From Veillonella parvula (GTDB lineage Bacteria; Bacillota; Negativicutes; Veillonellales; Veillonellaceae): a stretch of 10,012 bases of DNA. Below the pieces are notes generated by a model that saw only the letters and a list, made by a program, of their open reading frames with translations, had not been told where the DNA came from and did not search any database. The translations under genes and the position numbers were made by a program. Below, piece by piece: positions 6,810 through 10,012 of the stretch; the stretch's first letter is position 1, and each line of letters begins with the position of its first letter. Location of the stretch: the NCBI GenBank assembly GCA_947096075.1, contig CAMUQE010000063.1:1-10012 (forward strand), in the 5' to 3' direction.

Positions 6810-6833
6810 TACATAACTGGTAAGGAGTTATAC

Positions 6834-7814
6834 ATGAACTGGAAAAAAGGTATTGCAGTGGCACTTAGTGCCATTGCTGTTATGGCAATGGTAGCCGGTT
6901 GTGGTTCTAATACCGCAACTAATGACCAAAAGAAAATTGGTGTTATTCAATTAGTAGAACATCCATCCCTTGATGCTGCTAATAAGGGCTTCGTAGATGC
7001 TTTAGCGGCTAAAGGTTATAAAGATGGTCAAAATATTAAAATTGACCAACAAAATGCACAGGCTGACCAATCTAATTTGAACAGCATTGCACAACGTTTC
7101 GTATCTGATAAAAAAGATTTAGTATTAGCTATTGCAACACCTGCGGCTCAGACGATGGCAAATGCTTCTCATGACATGCCAATCATGGGTACAGCTATTA
7201 CAGACTACGTGACAGCTAAACTCGTTCAATCTAATGAACGCCCTGGTGGTAATGTATCTGGTACATCCGACATGACACCTGTTGAAAAAGAGGTTGATCT
7301 TATCATAGCATTAGTACCGAACGTAAAGCGTATTGGTGCCATTTATACATCCTCTGAAATCAACTCCCAATTACAAGTTGAAAAAATGAAAGCCTATGCT
7401 GCTACAAAAGGTATTACTGTCGTAGAGGCAACTGTTTCCAACGTAAATGATATTCAACAAGCAGCTACAAATCTTGTAAACCAAGATGTGCAAGCTATTT
7501 ATACACCAACAGATAATGTATTAGCATCTGCTATGGCTAACTTGGCACAAATTACAGATGCTGCTAAAATCCCGGTATTTGCTGCTGACGAAGGCATGAC
7601 AATGACTGGTGGCGTAGCAACATATTCTGTTGATTACTATCAATTGGGTTACCAAACAGGTTTAATGGCTGCAAAAGTTCTAGCTGGTGAAGCAAAAATT
7701 GCAGACTTAGCTATTGAGACACAAAAAGAGATTAAGTTAACTGTTAACGAAGAACGTGCTAAAAAATTGGGAATCACGATTCCTGAAGCTCTTCGTAAAG
7801 ACATGAAACAATAG
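6834..7814 (+). CDS. ABC importer substrate-binding lipoprotein, second of a tandem pair (TrpX-like, ABC_sub_bind family)
   Basis: A 326-residue paralogue of the upstream gene with a better lipobox (MVAGC, lipidated Cys 23) after a MNWKKG signal start. The same landmarks occur in order: IGVIQLVEHPSLDAANKGF, the shared DQQNAQADQSNLNSIAQRF block, LAIATPAAQTMANA, PGGNVSGTSDM, TPTDNVLASAM and YSVDYYQLGYQTGLMAAK. The most visible difference is the stretch after IPVF near residues 246-262: AADEGMTMTGGVATY here against GGEDNHVKGGAVMSL in the first copy, at a place likely to face the ligand cleft or hinge. This may mean two ligands or two affinities for one permease. AAGGAG at 6822-6827 precedes the start by six bases and only 24 bp separate it from the first copy. 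The permease start follows its stop by 11 bases. Both copies look intact, with no stop or frameshift. Confidence 0.9.
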   Translation: MNWKKGIAVALSAIAVMAMVAGCGSNTATNDQKKIGVIQLVEHPSLDAANKGFVDALAAKGYKDGQNIKIDQQNAQADQSNLNSIAQRFVSDKKDLVLAIATPAAQTMANASHDMPIMGTAITDYVTAKLVQSNERPGGNVSGTSDMTPVEKEVDLIIALVPNVKRIGAIYTSSEINSQLQVEKMKAYAATKGITVVEATVSNVNDIQQAATNLVNQDVQAIYTPTDNVLASAMANLAQITDAAKIPVFAADEGMTMTGGVATYSVDYYQLGYQTGLMAAKVLAGEAKIADLAIETQKEIKLTVNEERAKKLGITIPEALRKDMKQ

Positions 7815-7825
7815 AGGAGATTTTA

Positions 7826-8698
7826 ATGTTAGATTTAGTGGTAGGCACCATAACCACAGGCCTTTTATGGTCTTTGTTAGCGGTCGGCGTATTCATAACC
7901 TTCCGTGTATTAGATGTGGCTGACTTAACTGTGGAAGGTACGTTCCCAATGGGGGCGGCCATTTCCGCTATTTTAATTACAGGTGGTATGAATCCAATCC
8001 TTTCCATTTTACTTGCCGGTGTGGGTGGTATGATAGCAGGTGCTGTAACAGGCTGGATTCATACAAAATTGAAAATTCCTGCATTATTGGCCGGTATTTT
8101 GACAATGATTGCATTGTACTCTGTAAACCTTCACATCATGGGCAAAGCTAATGTATCTTTGCTTCGAATGGATACAATTTATACGATTCTTGGTGGATTT
8201 TTCCACACGCCGAATATGTGGTCTGCAGCCATCGTAGGTATTATCGTTGCTGTAGTTGTATGTTTGCTTTTATTTTGGTTCTTCGGTACCGAAATTGGTA
8301 CAGCCTTACGTGCTACAGGTGTTAACCCTCAAATGATTCGCGCTCAAGGCGTAAATACTGATAATATGATCGTTCTTGGCCTTTTGATTTCCAATGGCTT
8401 TGTTGGTATGTCTGGGGCTCTTATCGGTCAATTCCAAGGCTTTGCTGATGTAGGCATGGGTATTGGTACCATCGTTATTGGTTTGGCTTCTGTAATCATT
8501 GGTGAAGTAGTATTTGGTACGAAATCCTTCGTACGCAGTCTCATCGCTGTAGTACTTGGTTCTATAGTATATCGTATCGTTATTGCTGCCGTTCTCTACA
8601 TGGGTATGCCACCAAATGATTTGAAATTATTCACTGCAATTCTTGTTGCCATCGCGCTTTCCCTACCTACATTGAAAGCAAAATGGTTGGCTCGTTAA
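7826..8698 (+). CDS. ABC importer permease (TrpY-like, BPD_transp_2 family)
   Basis: A 290-residue inner-membrane protein with about eight or nine hydrophobic segments spread over its whole length, starting with TTGLLWSLLAVGVFITFRVL. The family marks include LDVADLTVEGTFPMGAA (near 29-45), where the polar residues interrupt the membrane pattern, the KIPALLAGILTMIALYSVN segment, and the cytoplasmic coupling loop FFGTEIGTALRATGVNPQMI with AQGVNTDN (about 152-179), which should contact the ATPase. This is the branched-chain/sugar-type permease family (LivH-related) in the version that accompanies TrpX-like binding proteins. Only one permease gene is present, so it probably acts as a homodimer. 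AGAGGAGA at 7813-7820, overlapping the previous stop, supports the ATG. The ATPase ribosome binding site overlaps this gene's stop. Confidence 0.92.
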   Translation: MLDLVVGTITTGLLWSLLAVGVFITFRVLDVADLTVEGTFPMGAAISAILITGGMNPILSILLAGVGGMIAGAVTGWIHTKLKIPALLAGILTMIALYSVNLHIMGKANVSLLRMDTIYTILGGFFHTPNMWSAAIVGIIVAVVVCLLLFWFFGTEIGTALRATGVNPQMIRAQGVNTDNMIVLGLLISNGFVGMSGALIGQFQGFADVGMGIGTIVIGLASVIIGEVVFGTKSFVRSLIAVVLGSIVYRIVIAAVLYMGMPPNDLKLFTAILVAIALSLPTLKAKWLAR

Positions 8699-8708
8699 GG
8701 AGGACACT

Positions 8709-9506
8709 ATGTTAGAAGTAAAAAATATGGTAAAAACCTTCTTTAAGGGCACAATTAATGAAAAGACTGCATTACAAGGCATCAACCTTCGTCTAGAAGA
8801 GGGTGATTTTTGTACTGTAATTGGTGGTAATGGTGCTGGTAAAAGTACTTTGCTAAACTCCATCGCCGGTGTATTTCCAGTAGATGAAGGATCCATTACA
8901 ATTAATGAGATTGATGTGACAAAAATGCCAGAATACAAACGTGCTAAATACATTGGACGTGTATTCCAAGACCCTATGGTTGGTACTGCTGGTAATATGC
9001 AAATCGAGGAAAACTTGATTCTTGCTATGCGCCGTGGTAAAAGCTTAGGTCTTAAATGGGCTTTCAAAGATAGTGAACAAGCATTTTTCAAGGAACGTCT
9101 TGCATTATTAGGCTTGGGCCTTGAAGATCGTTTATCTGCTCGTATGGGCCTACTATCTGGTGGTCAACGTCAATCCATTACATTGTTAATGGCTACCATG
9201 CTTCGTCCAGAACTCTTATTATTGGATGAACATACTGCGGCACTTGACCCTAAGACTGCAGAAAATGTGTTGCAACTAACAGATAAACTCGTTGCAGAAC
9301 ATAATCTAACAACTCTTATGATTACCCATAATATGCGTGATGCATTGCGCTTTGGTAATCGCCTTATCATGATGGACGCTGGTCGAATCATTTATGATGT
9401 TAAAGGGGACGAAAAGAAACAATTAACAGTTGCTGACTTACTTCAAAAGTTTGAGGTAGCTGGTGAAAATGCACTGAGCGACCGTATGGTGCTAGGTGCT
9501 AAATAA
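8709..9506 (+). CDS. ABC importer ATP-binding protein (TrpZ-like)
   Basis: A 265-residue nucleotide-binding subunit that powers the importer from the cytoplasmic side. All ABC motifs are present: Walker A GGNGAGKST (39-47), Q-loop Gln 87 in RVFQDP, signature LSGGQ (149-153), Walker B LLLLDE (169-174, catalytic E174), D-loop ALD (178-180) and H-loop His 207 in ITHNM. The DEHTAALDPKTA sequence is typical of the ATPases paired with TrpX-like binding proteins. The C-terminal 35 residues are a short unremarkable extension. AAGGAGG at 8697-8703 overlaps the permease stop and lies five bases before ATG, so the two membrane-complex subunits are probably coupled in translation. It is the last gene of the operon; no convincing terminator follows, only a weak imperfect repeat. 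Confidence 0.95.
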   Translation: MLEVKNMVKTFFKGTINEKTALQGINLRLEEGDFCTVIGGNGAGKSTLLNSIAGVFPVDEGSITINEIDVTKMPEYKRAKYIGRVFQDPMVGTAGNMQIEENLILAMRRGKSLGLKWAFKDSEQAFFKERLALLGLGLEDRLSARMGLLSGGQRQSITLLMATMLRPELLLLDEHTAALDPKTAENVLQLTDKLVAEHNLTTLMITHNMRDALRFGNRLIMMDAGRIIYDVKGDEKKQLTVADLLQKFEVAGENALSDRMVLGAK

Positions 9507-9553
9507 TAGAACGAAGTTGTAATCCATCTTTTGTTCAATTACTGTATTTTTGC

Positions 9554-9582
9554 TTTACAAGATAGGGCAGATACTGTATACT
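9554..9582 (+). promoter_or_regulatory. rpsO promoter
   Basis: TTTACA (9554-9559) and TATACT (9577-9582) are each one base from consensus and are exactly 17 bp apart, making this the strongest sigma-A type promoter in the window. Transcription should start near 9589, leaving a leader of about 90 bases before rpsO. It fits a highly expressed ribosomal protein gene. Confidence 0.75.
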
Positions 9583-9589
9583 AAATTAG

Positions 9590-9663
9590 GTCGTAAGACA
9601 TATCGTAAGCGAAGTATTCGATTCTCCAACGGTTACTTAAGCTTATCGGGATTATAATTTTTT
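9590..9663 (+). promoter_or_regulatory. Structured rpsO mRNA leader, candidate S15 autoregulatory RNA
   Basis: The leader contains a long hairpin. CGTAAGC (9604-9610) pairs with GCTTA-T-CG (9641-9648, one bulged T), and AAGTA (9612-9616) pairs with TACTT (9634-9638) inside it. A small GTC-GTAA-GAC hairpin (9590-9599) comes first. TCGTAAG occurs twice, at 9591-9597 and 9603-9609, so the first copy could compete for the same partner. A T-rich run reaches the AGGAGG site at 9664-9669. S15 is known to control its own mRNA in several bacteria through unrelated leader structures; that this one does so is inferred from position and folding by eye. Confidence 0.45.
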
Positions 9664-9677
9664 AGGAGGTAACATTA

Positions 9678-9944
9678 ATGTTAACTACAGAAGCTAAATT
9701 AGCAGTAATTAAAGAATACGCTACTCATGAAGGTGACACTGGTTCCCCAGAAGTACAAGTTGCGATTTTGACAAGTCGCATTCAATACTTAACAGAACAC
9801 TTGAAAGAGCACAAAAAAGACCATCATTCCCGTCGTGGTTTGTTGAAATTGGTTGGTCAACGCCGTAACATGCTTGACTACCTTCGTCGTAAAGATATCG
9901 AACGTTATCGTTCTCTTATCGAACGCCTTGGTCTTCGTAAATAA
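9678..9944 (+). CDS. rpsO: 30S ribosomal protein S15
   Basis: An 88-residue protein, the usual length of bacterial S15, which binds the central domain of 16S rRNA early in 30S assembly and later forms bridge B4 to the 50S subunit. The family signature is obvious: GDTGSPEVQVAILTSRI (19-35), LTEHLKEHKKDHHSRRGLL (38-56) and GQRRNMLDYLRRKD (60-73), ending in the basic LIERLGLRK tail. The conserved HxxDHHSRRGLL-type rRNA-binding region is intact. AGGAGG at 9664-9669, eight bases before ATG, is a near-perfect ribosome binding site. It has its own promoter and is followed by a strong terminator, so it is a single-gene unit here; in many bacteria pnp comes next, but the window ends before that can be seen. 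Confidence 0.99.
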   Translation: MLTTEAKLAVIKEYATHEGDTGSPEVQVAILTSRIQYLTEHLKEHKKDHHSRRGLLKLVGQRRNMLDYLRRKDIERYRSLIERLGLRK

Positions 9945-9951
9945 TAAAATT

Positions 9952-9976
9952 AGCCGTCCTTTAGGACGGCTTTTTT
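9952..9976 (+). terminator. Intrinsic terminator of rpsO
   Basis: GCCGTCC (9953-9959) pairs perfectly with GGACGGC (9964-9970) around a TTTA loop and is followed by six T (9971-9976). An A-T pair at 9952/9971 can extend the stem. It is GC-rich in an AT-rich region and begins 8 bases after the rpsO stop, a textbook factor-independent terminator. The A/T-rich left side might allow weak function on the other strand too. Confidence 0.93.
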
Positions 9977-10012
9977 ATTTTGAATTGGCTATTTAGCTTT
10001 AATTGATATATA

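Noticed and set aside
8663..9091. A 142-codon open frame on the - strand over the permease/ATPase junction
   Set aside because: It mirrors the ATPase gene containing Walker A and has low-complexity, Ser/Pro/Leu-rich translation typical of a shadow frame.
9509..9536. Imperfect inverted repeat GAACGAAG / TTTTGTTC after the ATPase gene, as terminator
   Set aside because: Eight pairs with two G-U, a 12-base loop and no adjacent T tract make it too weak to call.
1..10012. CRISPR, phage, insertion sequence, tRNA or defence-system content
   Set aside because: No spaced repeats, transposase, integrase, tRNA-like cloverleaf or defence domain was seen; every large frame has a housekeeping or transport explanation except the small acidic gene.

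Overview
The window most likely comes from a Gram-negative Firmicute of the class Negativicutes, and Veillonella or a close relative is the best guess. The evidence is mixed in the way that group is mixed: low-GC, Firmicute-like coding with strong AGGAGG-type ribosome binding sites, next to genes for the heptose core of lipopolysaccharide, which ordinary Firmicutes lack. All genes lie on the + strand and are tightly packed. The genus is an inference from gene content and style, not from a database search.

Positions 1-3813 hold the end of an LPS inner-core heptose operon. It starts with the C-terminus of an ADP-heptose epimerase (hldD, cut by the window edge). Next come the heptose bisphosphate phosphatase gmhB and two family-9 glycosyltransferases (heptosyltransferases). 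A DEDDh exonuclease-like protein with a C-terminal cysteine-rich, zinc-ribbon-like part closes the operon. hldD/gmhB and the two glycosyltransferase genes are joined by TAATG stop-start overlaps. hldD and gmhB make and finish the activated heptose, and the transferases attach it to the Kdo-lipid A core. A terminator-like hairpin follows at 3829-3871.

Positions 3886-5702 carry an M18 zinc aminopeptidase and a small acidic protein of unknown function. A perfect 10-bp hairpin without a T tract sits between them.

Positions 5703-5831 are an AT-rich regulatory gap. It holds an A/T-only inverted repeat, then a good promoter (TTGATG, 17 bp, TATAAT) whose -35 box lies inside a CTACAT-TG-ATGTAG palindrome, a possible operator. 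The promoter serves a four-gene ABC importer operon (5832-9506): two tandem lipoprotein substrate-binding proteins, about 70 % identical by eye, then one permease and one ATPase. The family is the TrpX/TrpY/TrpZ-like (ABC_sub_bind) group, often annotated as amino-acid importers. The substrate cannot be read from this sequence.

Positions 9507-9976 contain a promoter, a structured leader, rpsO (ribosomal protein S15) and a strong intrinsic terminator. The leader is a candidate S15 autoregulatory RNA. Overall this is mostly ordinary core-genome content. The points most worth checking are the duplicated binding protein, the palindrome over the promoter, the rpsO leader and the exonuclease's extra domain.
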